Shown: positions 8,781-19,530, numbered from the stretch's first letter. The stretch is DNA of 64,000 bases from Prorocentrum cordatum (GCA_963575745.1 CAUYUJ010018879.1:105001-169000), one strand, 5' to 3'. Notes: generated by a model not told the origin, from the letters alone. A program made the numbers and translations.

Positions 8781-9030
8781 CTTTGTGGGCCCCGGAAACG
8801 GTAGGGCCGTTTCTTCACCGTTTCCCAAAAAATGTCCTTTGAAAATGGAAACGGCAAAAAAACGGCGACCGGAAACGGCAAAAAACGCTCCAGGATTGGA
8901 ACCAGAGCCGGAACCGGTCAAACGACGGCGACGGAACCGGTAACAAAAACGGCGTCGGAACCGGCCAACAGAAACGGCAGAACGGAACCGGTAACAAAAA
9001 GCGGCCCTGTCGTTTCCAGGGCCCACTTAG
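8781..9030. mobile_element. F4 MITE, copy 2
   Basis: It opens CTTTGTGGGCCCCGGAAACG and closes with the inverse CGTTTCCAGGGCCCACTTAG. The flanks CGCTAGCG (8773-8780) and CACTGGCG (9031-9038) match at 6 of 8. The interior ACCGG/ACGGC words and TCCAGGATTGGAACC match copy 1 at 1172-1414. Confidence 0.8.
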
Positions 9031-9039
9031 CACTGGCGC

Positions 9040-9450
9040 GTTGAGACACGAGCACACGGTGCTTGCACGTGCGAACTCCTGGATTAGGGGGAACACAAAC
9101 CTACCTCGCTTTTGACCACCCTCGCTTCCAAGAGATACCAAGCGATGCCAAACTACGGCCTGTACTGGTCAGGCCGCTTGACGAGGAGGCGCGTGGTATG
9201 ACTTGGTTTTGCCTAAAAGCGAAAGCGGGGTAGGTAATTCACGCTCTGATGGATGGGCCCCACATGGCGAGACCTCGCCCCAACGCGCCACGCAGAGGTC
9301 GGCACATCCAGGCCGGGCCAGGAGCGCGAGCGCGCCACCGCAGCACACTCACGGAGTGCGCAGGCCATCCCAAGCACGCTCCGACGCAGAGTGTCCTCGA
9401 TGTCTTTGGAGATCTCCTCGTGCAGCGCGTCCAGCCTCTTCGCCTGCGTT
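9040..9450. other. Intergenic, no feature recognised
   Basis: Mixed GC sequence with no element ends or domain-bearing frame that I can support. Confidence 0.4.
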
Positions 9451-9451
9451 C

Positions 9452-9576
9452 GCCATCGCTCGGACGTCCATTCCCTGTGCTTTTTTTGGTTTCGTGCGTG
9501 GCTTTTTCGGCAAGTGGTCAAGGATGCTCCTCGATGGGCCTCGCCGAAGGAAAAATGCACACGTCCGAGCGATGCC
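9452..9576. mobile_element. F6 MITE, copy 2
   Basis: The ends are GCCATCGCTCGGACGTCCAT and the inverse CACACGTCCGAGCGATGCC. The core contains TTTCGTGCGTGGC and AGGATGCTCCTCGATGGGCC. No convincing target duplication. Confidence 0.7.
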
Positions 9577-9950
9577 AGGTGCGGGCCCGCGACGACGACT
9601 GGCTGCGCTCTCCGCTGGCTGCGCTCGCACTGACTCGTGGCACGGGCGGCCCGCAGGTCGCCGAGCCCGGCGCTCCGCGCCGGTCGAGGCACGGGCACCC
9701 TCGCGCCCCCCGCGCCGCCCCCTGGAGAGGGGCCGCCGCCGCTGCCGGGGACCGCGATCCCGAAGGAGCGGGTGCCGCGGCTGGTCGCCGCGACGACGTC
9801 GGCGTCGGTTTTTCCAGCGCCGCGGGGGTCGTGGAACTGCCGCGGCTGTCCGACAGCGCAGGCCGTTCGACATCGAGAGGCTCTGGGGGGCCACCGGCGG
9901 CCATCCACTCGAAGGCCTCCTCCCCCTCCTCCTCTTGTCCTCCTTCCTCC

Positions 9951-10775
9951 ACAATTACACAATATGATTACTACTCTCCTCTCTCCCCTGATGACGTCGG
10001 GACGATGTCCGGCCCCCCTCCGCGTACTGTTAGTGTTTCCCGCCGCGCGCTATATTTTACACACACAGGATTCCCAGAAGTTGGTTTTCGCTTGGCCTTG
10101 TTTTCAAAACGTTGCTCCCGCTGAAGCGCTAGCCTCATTTCTGCGCCTCTGGTTGTTCCAAATCCTGCTCCCGCTGCAGCGCGGGCGTTTTCGGTCCTTC
10201 CAATGGGCCCCAAAATTCAAAAAAATTGCCTACCGAGACCATCAGAAGTTATTCCACATTCGGCATCAATTCGTTAATTTTCTGGGTCGTAGAAGCCCCG
10301 CCACTTGGGATCGTCGTCGTTTTCAGGAAGTATCAAGCGGGTGCCCCGCTTCTGCTTGGAGAAAGCGGTGCTGAAAGCAGAGCCAGCGGGTGCTCTCCAT
10401 CAGCCCCGCCTGGTGTGGGGCGTTTCGGGGAGTCGAAGACGATCCACTTACCCTCCAAGGAAACCCAGCGCCATGCCGTGACATGCTGTGCAGTGTTGTG
10501 TTCTGCGCCGCTGTGCGATGCCATGCTTTTCGTTGCAATGTTTTGTGATGCCATGCTTCACTGCGCAATGCCACGCCATGCTATGGCATGCTACGCTCTG
10601 CCGTGCTCTTCTGCGCGATGCCATGCCGTGCTCTACCAAGCATCGCAAACCCTCTCGCGATCATTGCCCTGCTCGACATCCGACTGTGCGAATAGAGAGG
10701 ATATCTAAGCAATGGTGAAGGATGGGATGGAGGGGTAGGACGTCAGATATGATGCGAACGCACTTAGCTTGTCCC
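9951..10775. repeat. Large dispersed repeat D7, copy 1
   Basis: It begins ACACAATATGATTACTACTC and ends AACGCACTTAGCTTGTC. It shares order with 14429-15380: a CCCCTCCGCGTACTG block, GCTCCCGCTGAAGCGCTAGC subrepeats, TTTTCGGTCCTTCCAA, an ATGCCATGC word array (10480-10640) and a GAGAGGATATCTA end. The two copies are direct repeats about 4.5 kb apart. No reading frame is conserved between them by eye. Confidence 0.7.
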
Positions 10776-11064
10776 CCCCACTCCCCCTCCTCCCTCCGCA
10801 GACATTCGATGCCTTGATTGTTCTAATACGCGGTCCCCGGGCGTCCCAACCCCCAGAACGGTTTTGAATCCTGGATCGTTCCTAGACGGCCTCAAGGCCT
10901 GTCTAGGGCCCCTCTGAGGGCACAAACGGTAAAACAACAACAAAACATCAAAACAAACACTCGTTCTGTCTGGGTCCTCCTTCACGACGCGAGTATGCCT
11001 GGGTCCTCCTCCCCCCTCCTCCTCCCACTCCCCTGAGGTGCAACTATGGGGGGGAGGGGCCAGC

Positions 11065-11197
11065 CCGGGGGGAGGAGGAGGAGGGGGAGGAGGGATAGGA
11101 GGAGGAGGAGGAGGAGGAGGAGGAGGAGGAGAAGAAGAAGGAGGAGAAGCAGAAGAAGAAGAAGAAGAAAAAGAAGCAGAAGAAGAAGAAGAAGGAT
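11065..11197. repeat. GGA/GAA array
   Basis: Purine array of GGA then GAAGAA repeats. Translations are only poly-Glu, poly-Gly, poly-Arg or their complements. Confidence 0.95.
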
Positions 11198-11204
11198 GGG
11201 GACA

Positions 11205-11336
11205 TCGACCCGAAATCGACGATACATCGACGAGAGAGATCGACAATCCGCACGGTCACGAGCAGGGTGGGCCCTCGAACCGCTATCGGCGATGAAGGAG
11301 TGTTTTGCGGGTCGATGCATCCCCCCCTGAGCCGAT
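11205..11336. repeat. Dispersed repeat D4, copy 2, cut by gap
   Basis: ACATCGACCCGAAATCGACG, then GGGTGGGCCCTCGAACCGC and CGGGTCGATGCATCCCCCC match the block at 39900-40085. It ends at the assembly gap. Confidence 0.5.
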
Positions 11337-11436
11337 NNNNNNNNNNNNNNNNNNNNNNNNNNNNNNNNNNNNNNNNNNNNNNNNNNNNNNNNNNNNNNNN
11401 NNNNNNNNNNNNNNNNNNNNNNNNNNNNNNNNNNNN
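11337..11436. other. Assembly gap (100 N)
   Basis: Exactly 100 N bases, the size usually used for a gap of unknown length. TCC repeats follow directly, so an unassembled array is likely the cause. Confidence 0.98.
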
Positions 11437-11539
11437 TCCTCCTCCTCCTCCATCCTCCTGATCGATAACTCTTCCCTGTCCCACCCCGAGGCCATTCGAA
11501 AGGGTGTGCAGGGCGCTTCGCCGGAGACTTACCCACCAT

Positions 11540-11930
11540 GTATGACAGTTTCACAGACGGAGGTCGGCCCGCTTCCAAAATGTGGCTCGCGCCTTCGCGC
11601 CGCGCACATCCGTTGTACACATGTGCAGGAGCCTGAAGGATTGAGGGCTGGCTGTTTTCAAAGCGTGGCTCTCGCCGTTTCGCCGCGCACATTCGAGTTT
11701 GAACGTGGCGCCTACTCGTTGTTGAACATGGTGGGAGCTTCACAGATTGAGGGCGGGTCGTTTTAAAAGTGTGGCGCTCGCCGTAGCGTTTCGCCCATTC
11801 GTCTCAAGAATTGCAAGCTCTTCACGGAGTGAGGGCAGTTCCTTTTCACAATGTGGCCCTCGCCTTTGCGCCACGCACATCCGTTGTATAGCATTGCTGG
11901 TGTGCGGACCGATTCAGGATTGTCAGGGCC
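11540..11930. repeat. Degenerate ~90-bp tandem repeat
   Basis: Four units (near 11550, 11632, 11739, 11821) share the order CTTCACAGA-TGAGGGC, TTTTCAAA-GTGGC, CTCGCC-TTTCGCC, GCGCACATCCG. The spacing is uneven. No function recognised. Confidence 0.6.
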
Positions 11931-12189
11931 TTCAGTTATGTTGATTCGGAATGCTGAAGACCCAGCTACGGCGTTCTGGCACGATTCAGGAACGCCAAGA
12001 CGTAACTGTCAGGCTAACTCGTGGCACTGAAGTTCTGAGAATGGTGGTTTGGCACGCCTCAAGATTTTCACACTGCTGTCCCCCAGCGTGGCAAGCCCCT
12101 CAACGGAAGTGAACCCTTGTAGGGGCCCATGAAGAGGGAGCTTGGAGGGAGGGTGTATTCCAACACCGTTGATGAGTCTTGCGTTTACA

Positions 12190-12370
12190 CTGGTCCTCCT
12201 CCTACCCATCCTCCTCATCCTCCTCCTTCTGCCCCTCCCCCTCCCCCCCCCCCTCTCCCCCTCTCCCCCTCTCCCCCTCCTCTCTCCGACGCCCGTCCCA
12301 TCTTCCGAGCTTGTGGAAGGGCCATCAGTTTGTCGTCGTGGTCGTCGTCGTGGTCGTCGTCGTCGTCCTT
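12190..12370. repeat. TCC and CGT arrays
   Basis: C/T-rich array (12190-12295) followed by a GTCGTCGTGGTCGTCGTC stretch (12333-12370). Confidence 0.85.
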
Positions 12371-12429
12371 CTGGGTCGGCCTCACCGGCCGTAAGGCCTT
12401 CACAAGACGACCGATTCGCGCTCCCGAGG

Positions 12430-13090
12430 CCCAGATGCCTCCAAGACGGGCCACTGTCGCTCCAAGACGGGCCACTTTGGCCTCAAGGCGGCTCAAGATA
12501 GCTTGAAGACGGCCCACGGGGCCTTGAAGGCGTCCCAAGAGAGCCCCACGAACCTTCTCTAGTGGGCCTCGAGAGACAACAATCATGTATCATTACGAGG
12601 TATTACAATGTGTTTATGTTTCTCACCTTTTGGAGCTTCATACATCCAAAGTCGACCAAGCATGAGGCCTCCAGGACTGCCTGCAGACGGCCCCAAAGGG
12701 GCCCCAAGAGGGCCCCAAGAGGGCTCCAAGAAGGCTCCAAGACGGCCGAAGAGGCGCCCAATAATGTCCAAGACAGTCCCATCACGGCCCAAGAATGTCC
12801 AATTCGAACCTTCCGCCCCGAAAGGGCCCAGGAGCCCCAAAGAAAGCCAAAAGAGGCCCCGAAGAGGGCCGCGAGAGGCAAAACCATTCAGTTTCCAGAA
12901 CTTTGTCCAATGTTGTCTGGGTTCTCGCCTTTTCGAGCTTCCGACACTCTAAGACAGCCCAATAAGCCCTGAAGACTCCCCCGAGACGGCTGCAGAGGCA
13001 CTACGAGAGCTCCAAGACGGCCAAAGAGGGCTCCAACACGGCCCACGAGGCGCCCAAGACTGCCCGAGAGGGCCCTAAGAAGGCCCCAGG
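12430..13090. repeat. CCAAGACGGCC-type degenerate array, copy 1
   Basis: Loosely periodic 18-25 bp words such as CTCCAAGACGGGCCACT and CCCAAGAGGGC. They are interrupted by conserved spacers with TTATGTTTCTCACCTTTTGG (12614-12633) and GGTTCTCGCCTTTTCGAGC (12919-12937). Frames across it yield Gly/Leu/Trp/Ser-rich runs on the minus strand and Pro/Lys/Arg on the plus strand. I read these as satellite, not protein. Confidence 0.7.
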
Positions 13091-13289
13091 AAGAACACAA
13101 GAATCCGAGCACGAAACAAGCAGCCGGGCATGCTGCTGCAAGAGGCCCCCGGCAGGCCCCCTTGCCTTCTCGAATCGTTGGGGCCCAGACTGCTGCGCTG
13201 GCACGGTGGCGGACTGACCGCAGGCAGCTGGATGCAACAGAAGAGATCAGCGGGAGCTGAGCAGGGAGCTGAGCAGGGGACGATGCATC

Positions 13290-13451
13290 TGAAGGGGCCC
13301 CAGCACACACAAATAAATACACACAAATAAAAGGATTCCCCATATTTTCCCATATTTTCTGGGTTTTTGTCTTCCCCACCACTTCCCATATTTTCCCATA
13401 TTTTCTGGGAATCGCCGATTAATTGTGTCTGTGTGTTTTTTCCCCTCCTGA
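13290..13451 (+). mobile_element. F2 MITE, 162 bp, exact 5-bp target duplication
   Basis: It opens TGAAGGGGCCCCAGCACAC and ends GTGTTTTTTCCCCTCCTGA. GCATC stands on both sides (13285-13289 and 13452-13456). The interior has two CCCATATTTTCCCATATTTT blocks separated by CTTCCCCACCACTTCC. Confidence 0.9.
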
Positions 13452-13454
13452 GCA

Positions 13455-13513
13455 TCAGCGATGCGACGCCGTCCTCCGACCCCACCTGATCGGACCACCT
13501 CTGGGAGGCCTAC
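13455..13513. repeat. F11 right-end fragment
   Basis: ATCAGCGATGCGACGCCG, TCCTCCGACCCC and CTGGGAGGCCTA match the right arm of F11. The left part is missing. It directly follows an F2 element. Confidence 0.5.
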
Positions 13514-13545
13514 GAGGCGGCGGGGGGGAGAGGGGGCAGGACTCC

Positions 13546-13719
13546 CCGTCGCTCGGACGCCCGTTTCCCGTGCACTTTTCGGTTTCGTGCGTGTTTTTTT
13601 TGTTCGATGGTCCAGGATGGTTTTTTTTTTCTCGTTTCGTGCGTGTTTTTGTTTATTTGTCGTGCGTGTTTTTTTGTTTTTTTTTGGCCGAGGAAAAATG
13701 CACACGTCCGAGCGATGCC
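13546..13719. mobile_element. F6 MITE, copy 3, T-run expanded
   Basis: Ends CGTCGCTCGGACGCCCG and inverse GCACACGTCCGAGCGATGCC. The core repeats TTTCGTGCGTGTTTTT two or three times, so the middle has expanded compared with the ~130-bp copies. Confidence 0.65.
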
Positions 13720-13828
13720 AAGGAGGAGGAGGAGGGAGCCGGGAAGGAGCAGCGAGGAGAGACTGCGCCGACTCCTGCCCCCTCCGGCCGGAGACGCGCG
13801 GCAGGCGCGCGCCCGGAGCGCAGGCGGC

Positions 13829-13886
13829 CTCTCGCTGCTGCTCCCGGAGCCTCTTCTCGTACCGCTCCTTGTCCGCCCGCAGGGTC
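13829..13886 (-). CDS. Candidate micro-exon (coiled-coil-like)
   Basis: On the minus strand a C/T-rich tract ends in GCGCCGAG. It is followed by a frame reading TLRADKERYEKRLREQQRE, then a possible GC donor. The charged, helix-prone peptide differs from the Pro/Gly/Arg shadows around it. No flanking exon is proven, so this is a hypothesis from composition and boundary dinucleotides only. Confidence 0.25.
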
Positions 13887-13898
13887 CTCGGCGCGGGC

Positions 13899-13902
<4 letters not shown>

Positions 13903-13929
<27 letters not shown>

Positions 13930-14033
13930 GAGGAGGAGGAGGAGGAGGAGGAGGAGGAGGAGGAGGGGAGGAGGAGGAGGAGGAGGAGGAGGAGGAGGAG
14001 GAGGAGAAGGAGGAGGAGGAGGAGGAGGAAAGA
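13903..14033. repeat. GGA array
   Basis: About 130 bp of AGG repeats; on the minus strand it is a polypyrimidine tract upstream of the candidate micro-exon. Confidence 0.95.
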
Positions 14034-14428
14034 AGAAAGGGAGGAGAGACGAGGCGAGGCCAATGCTATGGAGGAGGGGGGGATGAGGATGACTGCTAGA
14101 GGTCATGGGCCTCCCTTGGAGAGGAAGGAGGAACAGGAGGAGGAGGAGGCGGCGGAGGAACAGGAAGCCGAGGAGCAGGAGGAGGAACGAGCAGGGCGGG
14201 AGGAGAAGAGGTCTCCCTCCCGCCTCCGTCCCCTGCCCGCCTCCCTCCTCGCCCTGCCCCCCCCCCCGCGCTCCCGCCCGCTCCCGCGCGCGCGGGGGGG
14301 GAAGGAGGTAAGGGCACGCTCCAAGCTGCTACGAAACTGGAACTGGCGCTCGGCATGGGCCGAGGCTTGCAGGTAAAGCGAAAGCCTCCCCCATTGCTCC
14401 TCCTCCTCTTCCTCCTCCTCCTCCTCCC

Positions 14429-15380
14429 AAGTTAAACAATATGAATACTACTCTCCTCTCCCCTGGTGGCGTCCAATGAATGTCCGGCGCCCCTCCGCGT
14501 ACTGGATTTTTTACACACCGTACTTCCGGGATCTGGGTTTTCGATGTTTTTTTTGTTGAAATGCTGCTCACGCTTAAGCGCTGGCTTCATTTTCGGGCTA
14601 CCGCTCGATCCGAATCGTGCTCCCGATGCAACGCTGGCCTCACTTCAGCGCTTCCGCTCGTTCCGAATCGTGCTCCCGCTACAGCGCTGGCGTCATTATT
14701 TCGAACGCCATGCCCCGGCATGGTTGTCGGTCCGTCCAAATAGGCCCCAAAATGTAGAACATGGACCCCAGCAGAAACCATCGGAAGTGATTACATACTC
14801 GGTGCCGATTCGTTGATTTGGCCGCAGAAGCCCACGCACGCCCGCGTCGTGGCGTCGCCACGCCATGCTATGGCAAGCTACGCGCCCTCATTTCTGTGCT
14901 TCCGCGCTTGTTCTTCAAAATGCAGTTCTCGCTGAGGCGCTGGCCTCATGTTCGGGCTACCACTCGTTCCGAATCGTGCTCCAGCTGCAACGCTGGCCTC
15001 GTTTCCGCGCTTCCGCTCGTTCCGAATCGTGTTCCAGCTACAGCGCAGGCGCCATTATTTCGAGCGCCATGCCCTGGCATAGTTTTCGGTCCTTCCAACT
15101 ACCCAAACTTAAACAATAGACTCCAGAAGAAACCATAGGAAGTGATTACACATTCGGTGACGATTCGATGACTTCTTGGACCGCAGAAGCCACCGCCCCT
15201 TGGGGCGTCGCCACGCCATGCTATGCCATGCTACGCGTTGATCTTTGACACCATGCTATGCCATGTAATCCTATGCTACGACATCCGACTGCGCGAAAGA
15301 GGATATCTACGTCATGGTAAGGGATGGGAGGGAGGGGAAGACGTCAGATGTGATGCGAGTGCACCTAGCTTGTCATCCTC
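14429..15380. repeat. Large dispersed repeat D7, copy 2 (internally expanded)
   Basis: It begins TTAAACAATATGAATACTAC and ends GTGCACCTAGCTTGTC, parallel to 9951-10775. It contains several ~50-bp subunits of the form GCTTCCGCTCGTTCCGAATC then GTGCTCCCGCTACAGCGCTG. The GAACGCCATGCCCCGGCATG block appears twice, so this copy is partly duplicated internally. ATGCTATGCCATGC words lie near 15218-15270. Confidence 0.7.
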
Positions 15381-15465
15381 CCCCTCCCCCTCCACCTCCC
15401 CCTCCTCCTCCCCCTCCCCCTCCTCCTCCTCCTCCTCCTCCTCGTCCCTCATCCTCCTCCTCATA
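15373..15465. repeat. TCC/CCCCCT array
   Basis: Pyrimidine array following D7, as also happens just before its first unit. Confidence 0.85.
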
Positions 15466-15697
15466 AGCCAAAGCGGAGGCTGCAGCAGGCAAAGCCAGCG
15501 GCCCACCGCGGAGCTTCATGGCCGACGGGAGCGCTCGGTCTGCGCTCTGGCGGCCACCGGGAAAAAAACAAAAAAACGACGCTAAAAAGCGTATGTTGCT
15601 CTCTCTCTCTCTCTCGCACTTAAGGACCACATCCCCAAAAATAATTACGAGCACCCAGACAAGTGTCGAAACAGTCTCGAAAGAGTCGGACGAGTGT

Positions 15698-15800
15698 ATC
15701 CCAGGGCCCGATGAAACCATTACAATTTCGGTACTGTTCTGGTGCTCGGAATTCTTTATGGCGTTCAAATCTAAAGTAGTTTGGAACATCATGACCCGAG
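15698..15800. repeat. Dispersed repeat D8, copy 1
   Basis: GGCCCGATG, ACAATTTCGGTACTGTTCTG, GTGCTCGGAATTCTTTATGG and GGAACATCATGA in order; the same order occurs at 42325-42440 with about 70% identity by eye. Confidence 0.5.
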
Positions 15801-16205
15801 GGCAGTCCAAGATGGTGGCGGGGTGCAGGGACGAAGGGAAGAGAGGGATGGGGGGAGCAACCCCGCGAGGTCTCTCCGGGCCCCCCTCCCAATACCTGAC
15901 AATTGATTATGTTCCAGACGGCGGCCACGACGAAAAACAACTCGACGGGAAAGGTACGGACTTTTACTTACTGCAAAGCTTGCACGAACAAGCATGGGAT
16001 TCCTCTCTCGTGCAGAGTCGCCCAGGGGATGTTACCCGCCTGGATCATCAACCACCCAACCAAATCCAACACGGCGATTACTAGTGGAGAAGTACTTCCC
16101 GGTTGGGGGGAAGAGGAGGGGGAAAAAGATGACGAATCGAATGAGGAGCACGATGAGGAGGAACGAGCCAGAGCGAGCTAGAACGGAGGAACCGGACAAA
16201 GGGGG
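15800..16205. other. Intergenic, no feature recognised
   Basis: Mixed sequence rising into purine arrays. Frames are short and show no motif. Confidence 0.4.
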
Positions 16206-16207
16206 GA

Positions 16208-16876
16208 TGAGGAGCAGGAGGAGGAGGGAGAGGAAGAGAAGGAAGAGGAGGAAGGGGAGGAGGAGGAGGAGGAGGAGGAAAGCAACAAGGACAGGGCGAA
16301 CTGGGGGACGCGCAGAGCTCATTGCCAGGCAAGAGCCCTGCAAGGGAAGGGGGGGCGGCAGGATTAAAGACCTATTGAGGTGAGTAGGAGAAGGAAAGGA
16401 TAGAAGGACGGGGGAGGAGCACATTCGACTGTTCAGAGGGGGCGGGGACACCAACGGTTCATCGTCGCCATGAATTGGTCCGTCTCGAAGTCCAAATCAG
16501 AACGCTCTTTTGGAAAGAAACCAGGGTCGATTTGGAGGAGGGGAACGCGGTTGAAGGCTCAAGGGGATGTGGAGCATTTTACGAGCACCTCAGCTCTTGT
16601 GGAGGTTGTGGGCCGCCTCCATGGGGGAGAAGCCAAAACCGCAGCAGGGTGGAGAGGGAGGAGGAGGAAATTCGTGAGGAGGAGGAGGAGGAGGAGGAGG
16701 AGGAGGAGGAGAAGAAAGAGGAGCAGGTGGGAAGAGAAAGAGGAGCGACGGAGAGACCATCTCCCCCCCCACCCCATCTAAGCAAGCGGAGGAGGAGAAG
16801 AGGGGCGCGAGAGGGAATGAGGAGGAGGAGGAGGAGGAGGAGGAGGAGGAGGAGGAGGAGGAGGAGGAGGAGGAGA
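16208..16876. repeat. Cluster of GGA arrays
   Basis: Three purine arrays (16208-16280, 16663-16715, 16817-16876) with ordinary sequence between. Frames are poly-Glu or poly-Arg only. Confidence 0.9.
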
Positions 16877-17180
16877 GGGGAGAGGGGGGTGTCCTCAGCG
16901 ACTCGCTGCAGTCCTCGGCGATCTGGACGACGCGGGCCTGGCGGCGGGCAGCCGCCGACCGTCGCCCCTCGACTGCGGCGGGTGGGGAGGAGCGTCAGGG
17001 AGGGCGACCCGGAGATCCGGCCGCTCCAATCTTTTTGATGCTCGATGCGTGAGTCCCCAAAGGTCTGGACCTACGAGACCGATGTTGCATCACAGCAGCA
17101 ATTCGGCCCCCGCCTTTCGTCCTGGGTTCAGTTTAAGTGAAGTGATGAAGTTTGGGGTCCTTACGTGGGGAAAAACACCA

Positions 17181-17239
17181 CTTCACGAATCTGGGCCCCC
17201 TGGGGCCTCAGTGGGCCCTGGGGCCCAAAATTAGTGAAG
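17181..17239. repeat. 59-bp hairpin, CTTCAC...GTGAAG
   Basis: Arms of about 28 bp: CTTCACGAATCTGGGCCCCC against the inverse GGGGCCCAAAATTAGTGAAG, with a short loop around CTCAGTG. It is a near-complete palindrome. Its origin is unknown, perhaps an old fold-back element. Confidence 0.65.
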
Positions 17240-17379
17240 TCATGGCTCTCGGGCCTCGGAGGACCGCTTCCCCGAGGCCGGCTCCCGTCGACCCGAGCCG
17301 CTCGCGGACGCCCCCGAGGCCCGGAAGGGGGCCTTGGGAGGCCGCAGCGCGGGCAGCCGCCTGCCGCTCTCCCGTGGTT

Positions 17380-17560
17380 CTGCCGGAGCGTCGGAGCTCG
17401 GAGGGGGGCGAGGGCGAGAAGGGGTAGGGGGGCGGAGGGGTAGGGGGGCGGAGGGGAGGGGGGGCGAGGCGAGGCGGGGCGAGGCGGGGCGGGGCGAGGG
17501 CGAGGAGGGGCAGGGGGGCGGAGGGGAGGGGAGGGGCGGCGAGGGGCGGCGAGGCTTCGG
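17380..17560. repeat. G-rich GGGGCGAGGC minisatellite
   Basis: Tandem GGGGCGAGGC and GGGGAGGGG words, with many G-runs able to form quadruplex structure. No coding content. Confidence 0.85.
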
Positions 17561-17687
17561 CAGGAGGCCGGCGCGACCAGGGCGCGGCCGCACCACGAGG
17601 GGGGCCCTGCGGTGCCTCTTCGCACGGCCCTGCCCGCCCCCGAGGGCACAGGGTGGGAAAACGTGGGCTCTCTGTGGAACTTCGGAC

Positions 17688-18080
17688 TGCTACCATTCAG
17701 TGGCACTTTGCGGCCACCAGCGGCCTGTAGAGGCCGTTTCAGTGGCACTCAGCGGCACCGGGGTGGTCTTCGGCGGCCCCGAACAGTACCATGTAGTGGC
17801 GCCTGGCGGCCGCTACTGGCTCCGAGAAGTAGCATGTAGTGGCACTTAGTGGCCGCTAGTGGCTCCAGGAATTACCATTTAGTGGCACTTTGTGGCCGCG
17901 AGTGGCTCCGAGAATTAAAATGCCATTCAGCGGCACTTAACAGCCCGAGATCTACCATTTAGTGGCACTTAGTGGCCGTTAGTGGTTCCGGAAACATATA
18001 ATGGCACTGGGTGGCAGCCGTTAGTGTAGTTAGTGGTTCCGAGAATTACCATTTAGTGGCACTTAGTGGCTGTGTGGCCT
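17688..18080. repeat. ~50-bp minisatellite with TAGTGGCACTTAGTGGC
   Basis: Seven or so units of ACCATTTAGTGGCACTTAG then TGGCCGCTAGTGGCTCCGAG and AATT. Unit lengths vary through small deletions. AGTGG recurs every 10-12 bases inside the unit, so the array arose from shorter words. Confidence 0.85.
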
Positions 18081-18099
18081 CATCTGGGCCACAGGCACG

Positions 18100-18680
18100 T
18101 TAATCAAGGCTCCGTGAAACCACGGGCGCGTGAGTGAGACTCGGGGCCGCAAACGTTCGCGCCGCGAAGTGCCGCTATCTTCATCAAGAAGACCCAATTC
18201 GAAGACATTCTACAGTTCCCCAAGTTGGCCACATAAGGTTGGAGAATTCGGGTCGCGGGAGGAGGGAAGAGGGGGGAGGATGGGAAACTTCGGGGGCGAG
18301 GAGGGGGAGAATGGGGAGGAGGGAGACAGAGGATGGGGACGAGGAGGCGGGGGAAGGACGAAGGAGGAGCAGTACTAGGAGGAAGGACGTGATGGGTGGG
18401 CGAAGAGGAAGTATGAAGTAGGAGGATGTACTGGGACATCGAAGGGGCAGTTAGTAATGCGCAGCAGTTAAGGGAGCTGTTTTCCCCCACGACCTCGGAG
18501 CTCTGAGAATCGAGGATCGAGACCTCCACGCAGCCCGCGATCGATAACCCCCGCGGATCCCGAGGATCCAGGCTTGAGGGTCGAGTCGAACCCTCCGCCT
18601 CGAGAACCTCCAGAGGATCGAGGACTGATCACCTCCAGGAACCTCCCGATCATCTCCAGCGGGCTTCTAGGACTTCCATT
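18100..18680. other. Intergenic; direct repeat at right end
   Basis: No gene seen. The last ~58 bp (18622-18680, CTCCCGATCATCTCCAGCGG then GCTTCTAGGACTTCC) recurs at 18910-18967 just past the F9 element. Confidence 0.5.
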
Positions 18681-18681
18681 G

Positions 18682-18908
18682 AGCAGGGACCGACCGTCCT
18701 GGCATTCCTATAGTCCTACAGCGAAATGTTCTTAGAACCCACACATGTTCTAAGAACAAGTACAATGTTCTTAGAACATAAACCCGATGTGATAGAACAA
18801 GACAGACTCCGCCAGAAATGTTCTAAGAACATTTCGTGTAAACCACAAAAGGTCCTTAGAACATTGTTCGGCAGGGCTATAGGCAAGCCAAGACGCTTCG
18901 CCACTGCT
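18682..18908. mobile_element. F9 MITE, copy 2, 227 bp
   Basis: Starts AGCAGGGACCGACCGTCC and ends GACGCTTCGCCACTGCT. It contains five GTTCTTAGAAC or GTTCTAAGAAC palindromes. It is the same length as 4641-4867 and about 85% identical by eye. It lies between two ~58-bp direct repeats. Confidence 0.7.
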
Positions 18909-18969
18909 TGAGATTGATCATCTCCGGAACCTCCCGATCACCTCCGGCGGGCTTCTAGGACTTCCAGGG

Positions 18970-19320
18970 TCTCCCGAGAACCTCGGGGGGGGGGCTGAGG
19001 AAAAAGACGCCCAAACAACTTCGGGAGGCCGACGACCGAGCTGAACGGAGTAAAGGCACATTCGGCTAGCACCCGTCCTGAGAGCCATCGACTCGAGACA
19101 AAGAGAGCCTCCGACAACCTCCTCCCCAGGCGACTTTGTATCAAGAACAACCCAGAGATCCGACAAGACTGAAAAATGACAATATCGTGAAACTCATGCC
19201 CGGAGCCTTAGACACATCTTTCTGCATCTTTCATGCTCGGAACACTTAGACTTGATCGATCTGTGAGGATCCTAGGCCCAGAGAAATGCGGAAACGCCCG
19301 GCTCGAACAAATCCGGGGAT
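18970..19320. other. Intergenic, no feature recognised
   Basis: Ordinary mid-GC sequence. Open frames are short and without motif. Confidence 0.4.
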
Positions 19321-19321
19321 C

Positions 19322-19530
19322 TTCTGACCCGGGTCAATCCAGACCCGGGTCAGTCAGGCCTTGCAGAATCTTGCAAGATCCTGCACCCAAACCCAGGCCA
19401 ATGCGTAGGATCCTGCAGGATCCTGCGCCCAAGCCCGGGTCAGTGCGACCCTGGCCCTGCAGGATCCTGCAGGATCGGCCGCTCTGGCTGACCCCCGTTT
19501 GCATGGACCCCCGTCCTCTTGAGCCCCGAC
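19322..19530. repeat. Dispersed repeat D6, copy 2
   Basis: TGACCCGGGTCAATCCAGAC, several GGATCCTGCAGGATCCTGC palindromes, CTGACCCCCGTTTGCA and CTCTTGAGCCCCGAC in order. Best-preserved copy of the palindromic part. Confidence 0.75.

Noticed and set aside
9518-9952. Minus-strand frame with EEAFEWMAAGGPPEPLDVER
   Set aside because: Somewhat protein-like, but it runs into an F6 element and a GGA tract, with no splice-type boundary I can defend.
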